A DNA stretch of 41,804 nt, from NCBI GenBank assembly GCA_002336105.1, contig DDEQ01000051.1, positions 1 to 41,804 on the forward strand. The letters run 5' to 3'. How positions within the stretch are numbered: position 1 is the stretch's first letter; each line of letters opens with the position of its first letter. Shown piece by piece: positions 16,602 through 24,435 of the stretch. The translations under genes were made by a program, and so were the position numbers. The notes under the pieces are model-generated. The model made no database searches, had not been told where the DNA came from, and was given only the letters and a program-made list of their open reading frames with translations. The DNA comes from Chthonomonas sp. UBA1950 (GTDB lineage: Bacteria; Armatimonadota; Fimbriimonadia; Fimbriimonadales; Fimbriimonadaceae).

Positions 16602-19262
16602 TTAGCTGAACAGTTCTAGTCGCTCGTTGAGGCGAGCCAATTTGGCGCGGTTCTCGGCAAGGGTGGTCTCTAGCTTTTCAACGGCCTCGGGTTTAGCTCT
16701 CTCGCGGAACTGGGCATTCCCAAGCTGAGCCTCGCCGCGACCAATTTCGCTTGAGACTTTTTCGATGTCCTTTTTGATTTGCGGCAATATCTTCTCGACA
16801 TCCACCAATCCGGTGATCGGGAGGTGAACGGTAAGACCAACCGCAGAAGCAGAAATAGCCTTCCCTTCGGGTTTACCTTGTACCAGGTTCGTCACCCAAG
16901 CCTGCGAAGACAAGATCGCTTCGCTGCCCTCAAGGTCACCCTCAAAGTAAGCGGTTTCAATCGTTCTCATAGCTGGGAGATCAACTGATGCTCGAAGCGC
17001 ACGGAGCGACCGAGTGGCTTCAAAGGCTTTTTCAACCTTTGCTTCGGCAACCTCGTTGGCAAACCAAGTTGGCAATTCTGGCCAAGAAGCCGACATGATG
17101 AATGGAGCTTTGTTCTCCACCGGCAAGTAGCTGTAGAGCTCCTCAGTAAGGTGCGGCATGATCGGATGCAGCATCTTCAGGAACGCTTCGAACGCTGTCA
17201 CGAGGACAAGCTGAGGGATCGCCCGCTCTGATTCATTGTTCAAACGCGGCTTGCTGACCTCGATATACCAGTCGCAGACCTCGTTCCAGAAGAACTTATA
17301 GAGCGCCTGACATGCCGTCTGTAGGTCGTACCGGTCGTAGGCTTCGCGCACAACCTTTTCCGTAGCGAACAATCGACTGAGAAGCCATTGGTCTACCGAT
17401 TCCAGTGACGCAAGATCACTTGACGCACTGAGCGGTGTGATTGTCGAACTGACATTCATCAAGACAAAGCGAGTTGCATTCCAGATTTTGTTTGCAAAGT
17501 TCCGGGCGTCTTCTGTCTTGCGCTCGCTGTACTTCAGGTCCTGGTTATCGCCGGTTTGGCTTAGCAACGTCCAACGTAAAGCATCGGCCCCTATTTTCTC
17601 GATGATCTCCATCGGGTCAACTCCGGTACCAAGACTCTTGCTCATGCGCCGACCGTCTTCTCGCATGACCGTGGCGTAAATCATGACGTCCTTAAACGGC
17701 TTCGCACCGGCCAAGTCAAAGCCCATCATCATCATGCGAGCAACCCAAAGGTTGATAATGTTGCGGTCTGTGATGAGAACACTGGTCGGATAAAACCGTT
17801 GAAGATCTTGAGACTTCTCTGGCCATCCAAGAGTGGCAAAAGGCCAAAGTCCGCTGCTGAACCAAGTATCGAGAACGTCATCATCTTGACGTACGATCTT
17901 CTTATCCCCAGCTTGCGCCTGCGCATCCTCCCAACTCAGTGCTGCGTAGAAGGAACCATCGTCGGCATAGTAGATCGGAACCCGATGTCCCCACCAAAGC
18001 TGTCGGCTGATACACCACTCGCGGATGTTCTCCATCCAAGCGACAAAGATACCGTTGTAGCGGTCGGGATAGAAGCTCACTTCTCCGTTCTTGACGGAAT
18101 CAATAACAGGCTTTGCAAGTGCCGCTTGATCGCAGAACCATTGCTCACTGAGCAAGGGCTCGATGATCTCCTTACTTCGATCTGAGATGACGATTGGGAT
18201 TTCGTGATCTTCGATGTGGCTAAGAGCACCCGTCTCTTCAAGATGCTCAATAATCAGTCGCCGAGCATCATTGCGATCCATCCCTTGGTATTCGAGCAGT
18301 CGAGTTCTGCCAGCTTCATCGGCAAACTCGATGACCTCGTCGATCTTGATGTTCGCTTTTTGATCAAGAATTACTGGCATGGGCAAGCCGTGACGTACAC
18401 CCACTTGATAGTCATTGGCATCGTGAGCAGGCGTGATCTTAACGGCTCCAGTTCCGAACTCGGGATCTGGATAAAGGTCTGCTATCAGCGGGATTTTTCG
18501 CCCAACAAGCGGAAGTACGAGTTCTTTGCCAATAAGCCCTTCGTAGCGCTTATCGCTGGGGTGAACGGCAACGGCAACGTCGGCAAGCATCGTCTCAGGG
18601 CGAGTTGTCGCAATCGTGATCTTTCCGCTTCCGTCGGCAAATGGGTAGTGGACATGATAGAGCTTGCCTTTGACCGTTTGGCGCTCTGTTTCAATATCGG
18701 AGACGCTCGTTTGGAGCTTGGGATCCCAGTTGACGACCCGCTTGCCTCGAAAAATCAGCCCGCGTTTATACCAGGTGATAAAGGTTTCAAGAACAGCGTT
18801 AGCGTAGGCGTCGTCCAGCGTAAATCGGGTACGGGACCAGTCGAAGGCGCATCCAAAAGCCCGGAACTGCCGAAGAATCGTGCTACCGGATTCCTCTCGC
18901 CACTGCCACACGCGTTCGACGAACTTCTCTCGTCCAAGCTGAGCCGCGCTCGATCCTTCTTTTCTGAGCATCTTGTCGACAACACTTTGAGTTGCGATGC
19001 CAGCATGATCTTGTCCCGGGAGGATGAGGACACTTTTGCCTCGTAAGCGTTGATACCGACCTATTTGATCCTGGATAGGGTAGCAGAGGGCATGGCCCAT
19101 GTGCAAACTTCCAGTGATGTTGGGAGGAGGAATTGTGATGCAGAAAGTTGGTTTGGTTGCATCGCTATCGGGTTGAAAAAGCCCTGCCGCTTCCCACGCG
19201 GCGTACCACTTGCCTTCGGTTGAAGACGCGTCATAACGCGTCGGCATTTCGCTCAAGTCCAT
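16602..19262 (-). CDS. valS: Valine--tRNA ligase
   Basis: An 886-aa class Ia aminoacyl-tRNA synthetase. The HIGH motif appears as PPNITGSLHMGHAL (H54-H57) and the KMSKS motif as RRMSKSLG. Between them is the CP1 editing domain with TTRPETMLADVAVAVHP. An anticodon-binding domain follows, and the last 65 residues form the arm typical of ValS (IKKDIEKVSSEIGRGEAQL, ending RLNERLELFS). The ATG at 19262 follows GGAAGGAGACAGTA, a strong ribosome site. Complete and of standard length. Confidence 0.97.
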   Translation of the reverse strand: MDLSEMPTRYDASSTEGKWYAAWEAAGLFQPDSDATKPTFCITIPPPNITGSLHMGHALCYPIQDQIGRYQRLRGKSVLILPGQDHAGIATQSVVDKMLRKEGSSAAQLGREKFVERVWQWREESGSTILRQFRAFGCAFDWSRTRFTLDDAYANAVLETFITWYKRGLIFRGKRVVNWDPKLQTSVSDIETERQTVKGKLYHVHYPFADGSGKITIATTRPETMLADVAVAVHPSDKRYEGLIGKELVLPLVGRKIPLIADLYPDPEFGTGAVKITPAHDANDYQVGVRHGLPMPVILDQKANIKIDEVIEFADEAGRTRLLEYQGMDRNDARRLIIEHLEETGALSHIEDHEIPIVISDRSKEIIEPLLSEQWFCDQAALAKPVIDSVKNGEVSFYPDRYNGIFVAWMENIREWCISRQLWWGHRVPIYYADDGSFYAALSWEDAQAQAGDKKIVRQDDDVLDTWFSSGLWPFATLGWPEKSQDLQRFYPTSVLITDRNIINLWVARMMMMGFDLAGAKPFKDVMIYATVMREDGRRMSKSLGTGVDPMEIIEKIGADALRWTLLSQTGDNQDLKYSERKTEDARNFANKIWNATRFVLMNVSSTITPLSASSDLASLESVDQWLLSRLFATEKVVREAYDRYDLQTACQALYKFFWNEVCDWYIEVSKPRLNNESERAIPQLVLVTAFEAFLKMLHPIMPHLTEELYSYLPVENKAPFIMSASWPELPTWFANEVAEAKVEKAFEATRSLRALRASVDLPAMRTIETAYFEGDLEGSEAILSSQAWVTNLVQGKPEGKAISASAVGLTVHLPITGLVDVEKILPQIKKDIEKVSSEIGRGEAQLGNAQFRERAKPEAVEKLETTLAENRAKLARLNERLELFS

Positions 19263-19365
19263 TACTGTCTCCTTCCCCTTCCATGTCTTGGAGGGGCTAA
19301 AAAGAGATTACCAAACCGAACTCTTCTCGTAACGAAATGTGGCGCAACCGACCGAAAAACAAGCA

Positions 19366-19394
19366 AAGGGACCGACTCATCGAGTCGATCCCTT
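19366..19394 (-). terminator. Intrinsic terminator of the second pseudopilin-lipoprotein cassette
   Basis: The stem aaggga-cgactc/gagtcg-tccctt has one internal mismatch and an atc loop; on the minus strand it is followed by TTGCTTGTTTTT. It lies 26 nt after the small lipoprotein stop. Confidence 0.75.
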
Positions 19395-19419
19395 CGGGTT
19401 CGTTAGACCAACTCAGCTT

Positions 19420-19569
19420 TTAGCGAGAAACTTCGCCTTCAGCCGCGTTCTTGTTCATCTTTTCGAACTTTTCGGTCGTAGCTTTCTTGTCACCCTCACT
19501 AGGCTCGCCGCTGCAACCAATCAAGCATACGCCGCCAAGTAAGAGTGCCAGTGTGATCTTCTGGAGCAC
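19420..19569 (-). CDS. Tiny lipoprotein coupled to pseudopilin (GTG start)
   Basis: A 49-aa predicted lipoprotein that begins with the GTG immediately after the TAA of the pseudopilin gene (TAAGTG), so translation is probably coupled by ribosome re-initiation. The signal MLQKITLALLLGGVCLIGC contains the lipobox LIGC with C19 as acylated residue; the mature part is about 30 charged residues (GEPSEGDKKATTEKFEKMNKN). It is short enough to be missed by automatic gene calling. Its position and layout match the lipoproteins at 3279-3476 and 20886-21056. Function unknown. Confidence 0.78.
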   Translation of the reverse strand: MLQKITLALLLGGVCLIGCSGEPSEGDKKATTEKFEKMNKNAAEGEVSR

Positions 19570-20538
19570 TTAGTTGAGACCCCACATTGGCCAAGAACCG
19601 ACCGTCGAGGAAGGAGCCCAACCATTTGCAGGGTTAACGCTCGAGACAACTCCACCGTTCGGGGTTGCATAACCGGTACAAGCGGTCGAAGCGGCACCGT
19701 AGGTAGCGGCTGTTGGAGTTTTGCCTAGGAAGTCGCCGACAGCGATGGTCTTTGTGTGACCGTCGGTGTAGGACAGCGGAACCTGGTTTCCGTAAGGAAC
19801 CACGGTTGGGTCGATCGTCGTTGTGGTGCTACAAGGACCTGTGCCTCCGCTCTTATAGAAGTAACCATACCAATGCTCACGAATCGCGAGAGGGTAGTAA
19901 GTTGTGTGCGAAGTATCGCTTGCATTACCTGAGCTGTATGCAGGGACTACCGGGTTGTACGGGCCGCTCATCAAGATGAACGCATCAGCAGGCGAAGGAA
20001 CCGCAGTCGTTGTACCACCGAGGAACGGATCGCGGAACGTAAATGAAGACGTCAGAGCTCGGTTCCAACTATTGAGTGCGCCGGTCAAAGCGAGATTGAG
20101 TTGATAACCTCCGTTTAGCTCTCCAAGTGTGTTCCAAGAATATGCGTCTTCTTTCTGAACTGGATCAATGAAAAGATTGACACTCTTGATGTATGGGAGA
20201 ACCCACTTTTGCCAGCCGTAGTGGTTGACTCGGAAAGCGTAACCACCAGGGTTAGCACTACCGTTGCAATAGGAAGATGGATCTGATCCAGCGGCTAGAG
20301 TATTGAACTTGGAGTTCAATGCGCTGTTGAGCTGACAATCGTCGTTTCGTGGGTAAGTGTCGTCATAGTCACCCGTGTACATAAGGAGTCCCAGACCGAT
20401 TTGCTTTTGGCTACTGATCGATTGGGTCTTCTTCGCAGCGAGTTTTGCTTGAGCAAAAACCGGGAAGAGGATGGCAGCGAGAATTGCGATGATCGCAATG
20501 ACAACGAGAAGTTCAATAAGCGTAAAGGCTTTTTTCAT
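19570..20538 (-). CDS. Pseudopilin-like protein, tandem copy 1
   Basis: A 322-aa pseudopilin: MKKA/FTLIELLVVIAII with the invariant FPVFAQAK after the helix, GDYDDTYP near residue 56 and SYTDGHTKTIAVGDFLGKTP near the C-terminus. It is clearly a paralogue of the protein at 21053-22009: both contain LNSKF, WQKWV, NLALTG and end in PMWGL. The ATG at 20538 follows GGGAG in a leader that is conserved between the two copies. The small lipoprotein gene abuts its stop. Predicted to be cleaved by prepilin peptidase and act in the envelope; no specific role can be read. Confidence 0.9.
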   Translation of the reverse strand: MKKAFTLIELLVVIAIIAILAAILFPVFAQAKLAAKKTQSISSQKQIGLGLLMYTGDYDDTYPRNDDCQLNSALNSKFNTLAAGSDPSSYCNGSANPGGYAFRVNHYGWQKWVLPYIKSVNLFIDPVQKEDAYSWNTLGELNGGYQLNLALTGALNSWNRALTSSFTFRDPFLGGTTTAVPSPADAFILMSGPYNPVVPAYSSGNASDTSHTTYYPLAIREHWYGYFYKSGGTGPCSTTTTIDPTVVPYGNQVPLSYTDGHTKTIAVGDFLGKTPTAATYGAASTACTGYATPNGGVVSSVNPANGWAPSSTVGSWPMWGLN

Positions 20539-20630
20539 TTATGGCTCCCTCAGTCTCGAATAATTCCAAGGCAGGGGCCGCATAAATCTTCCTTGAAACA
20601 GCGGCGATGATTAGTGAATCAGATGGTATG
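20539..20630 (-). promoter_or_regulatory. Structured 5' leader, copy 1
   Basis: The untranslated leader of the pseudopilin gene. It contains hairpin I (gccgc/gcggc, 20577-20605, 19-nt loop) and hairpin II (ccttgg/ctgagg in the RNA), whose 3' arm overlaps the GGGAG ribosome site. The same two hairpins, with the same spacing, recur at 22010-22100; hairpin II differs by changes that keep pairing (A-U/U-A versus G-U/U-G). A cis-acting translational element is inferred. Confidence 0.6.
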
Positions 20631-20659
20631 ATTGCACCCTTTTGTTAAGAAAATGTCAA
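20631..20659 (-). promoter_or_regulatory. Predicted sigma-70 promoter, copy 1
   Basis: On the minus strand a perfect TTGACA (20654-20659) is separated by 17 bp from TGCAAT (20631-20636). The 30-bp block differs at one position from that at 22101-22130, and similarity ends just upstream of the -35 box. Confidence 0.65.
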
Positions 20660-20818
20660 TACAGATTGTCTGATTTCTCGTTGGCGACGTTAGCTGCTGA
20701 GTGACAAACCAGCAATTCGCCATAGATTGTACCGATAAAGACAGTTCAGTGCGATTCAGGTTATTTTTTGGCACAAAATCGTCAACTTTTAAGAAAATTC
20801 ACCACACTCAAACACCAG

Positions 20819-20868
20819 AAAACCCGCTAGATCTACTCGCTTTTCAACTAGCAGATGCAGCGGGTTTT
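20819..20868 (-). terminator. Terminator of the first pseudopilin-lipoprotein cassette
   Basis: Perfect 10-bp arms aaaacccgct/agcgggtttt enclose 30 nt that contain a further gctag/ctagc pairing; on the minus strand the stem itself ends in GGGTTTT. It starts 17 nt after the lipoprotein stop. Between 20660 and 20818 I see nothing else. Confidence 0.75.
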
Positions 20869-20885
20869 GAACTAACTCTTTTTAC

Positions 20886-21056
20886 TTAGTTGTGGTTTTG
20901 CTCATTGGACCTATCGTCAGTAGGATTGAGCTTTTTCGAGGCAGCATCGATCTGCTTTTCCTTTTCCTTTACTCCTTCTGTCGACACGTCTCCAGCACCG
21001 CACCCGGCGGCAAGAATTCCAATTAGGAGAAGCAGGACCACGAGAATTGACTTCAT
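20886..21056 (-). CDS. Tiny lipoprotein overlapping pseudopilin stop
   Basis: A 56-aa predicted lipoprotein. The ATG at 21056 overlaps the TGA of the pseudopilin gene as ATGA, a classic coupled arrangement; a longer frame upstream overlaps the pseudopilin coding sequence and is not credible. The signal MKSILVVLLLLIGILAAGC ends in a good lipobox (AAGC, C19) and the mature part is hydrophilic and charged (VKEKEKQIDAASKKLNPTDDRS). Same architecture as the two other small lipoproteins in the window. Function unknown. Confidence 0.82.
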   Translation of the reverse strand: MKSILVVLLLLIGILAAGCGAGDVSTEGVKEKEKQIDAASKKLNPTDDRSNEQNHN

Positions 21057-22009
21057 TGTGCGCTCAGACCCCACATTGGATAGTTGATCTTTAGGTTCGG
21101 AACACTTGCTACCCGCATAACTTCTGAGGCCTTGCCACATTGTCCGTAGGTGTCCATCGCGCCGTACTCGGCGATGGTTGGAGTGTTTGCAAGGAATTTT
21201 CCGACAGTCACGAATCGGGCACTGCCATCAGCCATCCCCATTACCACGCCATTAGCAAATGTTGTCTTAGGATCAGCCACGCTAGAAATCTCGGAGAGGT
21301 TTGGCCCCGAGCAAGAAGTCCACTTCATATAGATACGACCCCAGAATTCGCGGTAAGCCTGCGGGTAAACAGTCTGTACAGCCGGTGTCGGCAAGTTATA
21401 GTCAGCGGTGGTCATCACCATAGGGGCGAAGTTGTAGGACGAGCTTCCGTATTCAAAAAGCAACATGGCAGCCGCAACATCTGGAATCGCTGACTGATTG
21501 CCGCCCAACCATGAGTTACGAGTTCGAAGGTTTGCCCCGGTCGTGTAATTAACATAGCTTGTGCCGGTGAGCGCTAGGTTGAGTGCCATACCGTTCACAA
21601 TTTCGCCCGAGTTATCCCACAACGTTTGGTCTTTTTGTCGTCCAGGATGTGAGAATAGGTCAACGTTCTTAACGTAAGGCATGACCCACTTCTGCCAACT
21701 GTAATAGTTCCAGCTGTTGTAGTAAACACCTGTACAACCCTGGTTTGCCGCACCATTGTTGTAATTCGCCGCCAGGAACTTTGAGTTCAAGGAACTGTTC
21801 TTGTAACAACCGTCTGTCTGTGGATACTTGTCATCGTAATCCCCAGCGTACATAGTCATGGCAAGACCAAGTTGCTTCTGGTTAGAAATGGCTGCTGCTT
21901 TCTTTGCCGCAACTTTCGCCTGGGCGAAGACTGGGAACAATATTGCAGCGAGTATCGCGATGATCGCGATGACAACGAGAAGTTCTATAAGCGTAAAGGC
22001 TTTTTTCAT
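21053..22009 (-). CDS. Pseudopilin-like protein, tandem copy 2
   Basis: A 318-aa pseudopilin. The ATG at 22009 gives MKKA/FTLIELLVVIAII directly and follows GGGAGCC; an upstream in-frame start at 22060 would extend into the conserved leader and is rejected. GDYDDKYP is near residue 56; the C-terminal motif reads VVMGMADGSARFVTVGKFLANTP, with serine replacing the histidine of DGH. The protein is a diverged paralogue of 19570-20538 and ends INYPMWGLSAQ. The downstream lipoprotein overlaps its stop by ATGA. Confidence 0.9.
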   Translation of the reverse strand: MKKAFTLIELLVVIAIIAILAAILFPVFAQAKVAAKKAAAISNQKQLGLAMTMYAGDYDDKYPQTDGCYKNSSLNSKFLAANYNNGAANQGCTGVYYNSWNYYSWQKWVMPYVKNVDLFSHPGRQKDQTLWDNSGEIVNGMALNLALTGTSYVNYTTGANLRTRNSWLGGNQSAIPDVAAAMLLFEYGSSSYNFAPMVMTTADYNLPTPAVQTVYPQAYREFWGRIYMKWTSCSGPNLSEISSVADPKTTFANGVVMGMADGSARFVTVGKFLANTPTIAEYGAMDTYGQCGKASEVMRVASVPNLKINYPMWGLSAQ

Positions 22010-22100
22010 TAATGGCTCCCTTAGTCTCGATAATCCTAAGGTTTCGGCCGCAAAGATCAACCTTGAAACAGCGGCGCTGATTACAGATTCGAACGGTAAG
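22010..22100 (-). promoter_or_regulatory. Structured 5' leader, copy 2
   Basis: Counterpart of 20539-20630. Hairpin I is gccgc/gcggc (22047-22075, 19-nt loop); hairpin II is a perfect ccttag/ctaagg whose 3' arm runs into the GGGAG ribosome site. The blocks ccttgaaacagcggcg and atggctccct are identical in both copies although the loops have diverged. Confidence 0.6.
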
Positions 22101-22129
22101 ATTGCACCCTTTTGTTAAGGAAATGTCAA
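22101..22129 (-). promoter_or_regulatory. Predicted sigma-70 promoter, copy 2
   Basis: Minus-strand TTGACA (22124-22129), 17-bp spacer, TGCAAT (22101-22106), almost identical to copy 1. Confidence 0.65.
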
Positions 22130-22130
22130 T

Positions 22131-22513
22131 GTTTTCGTAGACAAATTTCGCTAATCACGTGAGTTTACTTAGCTTGTCAAAGCTGATAATCTCGCCAAAA
22201 ACGTACTCAAAAACACATTTCCTTTCCCTGTAACTCATAAATTGACTGATCTTAGACGAATTCAAGATCCAATCATATCAGAGCAATCAACTTTAAAACC
22301 AGCAATATGTACTCACTAAAAAGGGACATATTTAATCATTCTTTTACAGACTCTTAGATCAATCTCGTGATCATCATGGCTCGTAGAGGTCCTAGCGATC
22401 AGCAATCTCCTGAAACCTCAAACAGATTGGCCGCATTCCTTAACTCGATCTTGATGATTCTTGATGTAGATCAATTGGACTTGAGTAGATCCGAAAGACA
22501 AGGAAGCTCAAAT
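22131..22513. other. AT-rich intergenic region, nothing recognised
   Basis: No ORF with a ribosome site and no strong hairpin was found. It separates the pseudopilin cassettes from the porin gene. Confidence 0.3.
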
Positions 22514-22541
22514 GAGGGCTTCGATTTTCATTGAAGCCCTC
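22514..22541 (-). terminator. Terminator of the porin gene
   Basis: A perfect 9-bp GC-rich stem (gagggcttc/gaagccctc) with a 10-nt loop, 7 nt after the porin stop. The T tract is weak (ATTTG). Confidence 0.65.
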
Positions 22542-22548
22542 ACAACCA

Positions 22549-23664
22549 CTAAAAGCGGAATATGTGAGCTACCGTGAGCGTTGTTCGCTTGCCGGAGAAA
22601 CCATCCCTATCCGCGAAAGAGTCACGGTTAGAATAGTCTTGCCGCAACTCGACACGTAGTAGGCCAGTGCTAGTGGTCTTGTACTCTGCTGTTGCCGTGA
22701 GTGAGTTCAGATGCGAGTTTTTGCCCGAGCGCAAGCCTTGTGGATCGCTAAAAGACTCATAACGAAGAGTCCCTGAACACTTATCGCTAGCGGTGAACTT
22801 GAGATACCCTGCAATACCGCTCCACTTGCCCGATGGATCGCCCGTGTCTATCGCGGTTGCATCAGCATAAGTACCGTCAACAGCTAATTTGATGTGACTA
22901 GACAGGTTGTAAGTTGCGTTCAGATCCCCGATGTTAACTGACGCAGTTCCTGGAACTGGAAAACCAATTCCGCTCACGCTGGAACTGCCTTCCTGTCCTC
23001 CCATGTAGTCTAGAGTCACCGAAGTGTCCTTCAACCCCGTGTAGGTGACTGCAGCGCCAACCATCTTGCCTGCATTACTATCATCCACTTCATTCCATCC
23101 GTTCACAACATGCCCCATAACTGTCAAGTCTTTGGAAATCGGATCGGTGTATCTCAAACCAAAGTGGTAAGTCGGTTGCCCCAGTGTGAAAAGGAACGAG
23201 ATTGAGTAGTTATCGTTTAGATACGAAATTGGGCTTTCATATCCCACCGGCGTAAGGAACTTTCCGAAGTCAAGAGTGGCACCTTTTGGCAGGGCGTAGG
23301 TGATATAGGCTTGTTGAATCAGCCGATAGGTCTCGGTGCCAGCAGGTTCTAGGGCTGACATGATATCAGCGTTCTTCCCAGTTACAAACTGAGCAGTAAA
23401 GCCAATTGGAGTCTCTTTGGTCGGCGCTTTGGACACATTTAGCTGCAAAACAGCGAAGCTAAATTGATTGTGTGTTACATCAAAGTTACGCAACCCAACT
23501 GTGCTACCCGTGCCAGGCTTCCCGAAGTCGTACTGATAGTAAAGGTCAAGATGTCCGCCGACCTGAAAACCGTTTAGGTCCTCTGCATGCGATGCAATAA
23601 CCAATGACGAGAGAATAGCGAGCATCATTGATCGCGCAACGAGAGAGTTAAATGATCGTTTCAT
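22549..23664 (-). CDS. Outer-membrane beta-barrel porin (BBP2/OmpL-like)
   Basis: A 371-aa predicted porin. The signal peptide (MKRSFNSLVARSMMLAILSSLVIASHA) is cut before EDLNG. The mature protein is made of alternating amphipathic strands (GGHLDLYYQYDFG, QAYITYALPKGATLDFGKFLTPVGYE, LTVMGHVVNGWNE) and ends with the outer-membrane insertion signature HIFRF. The pattern GKFLTPVGYE is typical of the putative beta-barrel porin-2 family. Start: ATG at 23664 fits the signal peptide; ATG at 23673 is also possible. A 10-bp inverted repeat includes the start codon. It lies downstream of the IscA-like gene and near amt, so a role in nutrient (perhaps nitrogen) uptake is possible but unproven. Confidence 0.85.
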   Translation of the reverse strand: MKRSFNSLVARSMMLAILSSLVIASHAEDLNGFQVGGHLDLYYQYDFGKPGTGSTVGLRNFDVTHNQFSFAVLQLNVSKAPTKETPIGFTAQFVTGKNADIMSALEPAGTETYRLIQQAYITYALPKGATLDFGKFLTPVGYESPISYLNDNYSISFLFTLGQPTYHFGLRYTDPISKDLTVMGHVVNGWNEVDDSNAGKMVGAAVTYTGLKDTSVTLDYMGGQEGSSSVSGIGFPVPGTASVNIGDLNATYNLSSHIKLAVDGTYADATAIDTGDPSGKWSGIAGYLKFTASDKCSGTLRYESFSDPQGLRSGKNSHLNSLTATAEYKTTSTGLLRVELRQDYSNRDSFADRDGFSGKRTTLTVAHIFRF

Positions 23665-23697
23665 CTTAATCATCCGAGAGTCCGGACGATTAAGATG
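23662..23697 (-). promoter_or_regulatory. Inverted repeat covering the porin start codon
   Basis: Perfect 10-bp arms catcttaatc/gattaagatg separated by 16 nt. In the transcript the last three bases of the 3' arm are the AUG of the porin, so the start codon would be paired. An inner tccg/cgga may extend it. Alternatively a DNA operator dyad. Confidence 0.55.
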
Positions 23698-23762
23698 ATA
23701 TGGCAACAGTTAATAACTTGATATAAAAACTTTATAAATTTTCAAATCTTGGCTCTTTTTTC

Positions 23763-24104
23763 TTATGGTGTTTTGGACTTGCAAGAACACGTGCCAGAAC
23801 CTGAGCAACTACACCCCTCGCAGCCAGCTGCTAGGCAAAAACCTGCGGAACCATTTTCCTCACGCCAATCGATCGTTGCATCTTGCAGGTACCCAATACT
23901 TACAGGATCAATGACGACTTTCCAATGCCCACCAGCAAAAACGGTGTCTTCTTCGTCGTACGGTCCTTCATCAAGCGCCATCCCGACTTCTGCGCTTGAA
24001 CACGAGGCTGCTTCGATCCAAATACGAAGAGCCGCGTTGGGCATGTTATTTTCATCAAGTGTTCTCTGGAAGTTTTCCTCGGCCAGAGGTGTGACGTTAA
24101 CCAT
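23763..24104 (-). CDS. IscA/HesB-like protein with cysteine-rich tail
   Basis: A 113-aa protein of the HesB/IscA/ErpA fold, which in the family carries or delivers iron-sulfur clusters. The pattern LRIWIEAASCSSAEVGMAL places C35 exactly where IscA has its first cluster cysteine. The canonical C-terminal CGCG is replaced by a longer tail with cysteines at 90, 95, 98, 100, 106 and 108 (GCEGCSCSGSGTCSC). The ATG at 24104 has no strong ribosome site. It could be an Fe-S carrier with altered ligands or a metal-binding derivative. It is co-directional with the porin gene, 98 nt apart. Confidence 0.8.
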   Translation of the reverse strand: MVNVTPLAEENFQRTLDENNMPNAALRIWIEAASCSSAEVGMALDEGPYDEEDTVFAGGHWKVVIDPVSIGYLQDATIDWREENGSAGFCLAAGCEGCSCSGSGTCSCKSKTP

Positions 24105-24206
24105 CAATACAGTTGTACACCTTGTGGACCTTTGATTACCCGGGACTGTTCTGCTGATAGTTGAGCAAGAACACCATAGGGCTTCTTAAGCAGGGTTTTG
24201 GGCAAA

Positions 24207-24235
24207 TTGCACACTATTCTTTCTAATTAGATAAA
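24207..24235 (+). promoter_or_regulatory. Possible promoter of the amt operon
   Basis: TTGCAC (24207-24212), 17-bp spacer and GATAAA (24230-24235). Both boxes are imperfect; placement is plausible, about 60 bp before the upstream ORF. Confidence 0.35.
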
Positions 24236-24297
24236 AGTTGCGTTAAAATGCCTCATCCGCAAGGGCGCGGCTACTCAAGTTAATTTCGGAGGATTCG

Positions 24298-24435
24298 ATG
24301 CAAGGCGCCCGCCTTTTTCTTTCTGTGTATTCGCACACACATGACAGTTCATGTGATGACTTTTCACCCCTAATGGGTCTGGCTTGTACAACTAATGCCC
24401 TACCTGTTGATACCTGTGGAGGGATTCCCTGGTGA
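24298..24435 (+). CDS. 45-codon upstream ORF overlapping amt
   Basis: A short frame with an excellent ribosome site (CGGAGG, five bases before ATG 24298) and no internal stop, ending in a TGA that overlaps the GTG start of amt as GTGA. The peptide begins MQGARLFLSVYSHTHDSSC and ends VDTCGGIPW; it has three cysteines, no membrane segment and no recognised family. It may be a translated leader controlling amt by coupling, or a small protein. That it is translated is inferred from the ribosome site and the overlap; the sequence itself is not recognised. Confidence 0.55.
   Translation: MQGARLFLSVYSHTHDSSCDDFSPLMGLACTTNALPVDTCGGIPW

Noticed and set aside
3527..22009. The near-identical FTLIELLVVIAII stretches as dispersed DNA repeats
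   Set aside because: The identity is at protein level with varied codons; it reflects a conserved prepilin signal and helix, not a repeat element.
24198..24212. TTGGGCAAATTGCAC as a sigma-54 promoter of amt
   Set aside because: The GG and GC elements are too close together for the -24/-12 spacing.
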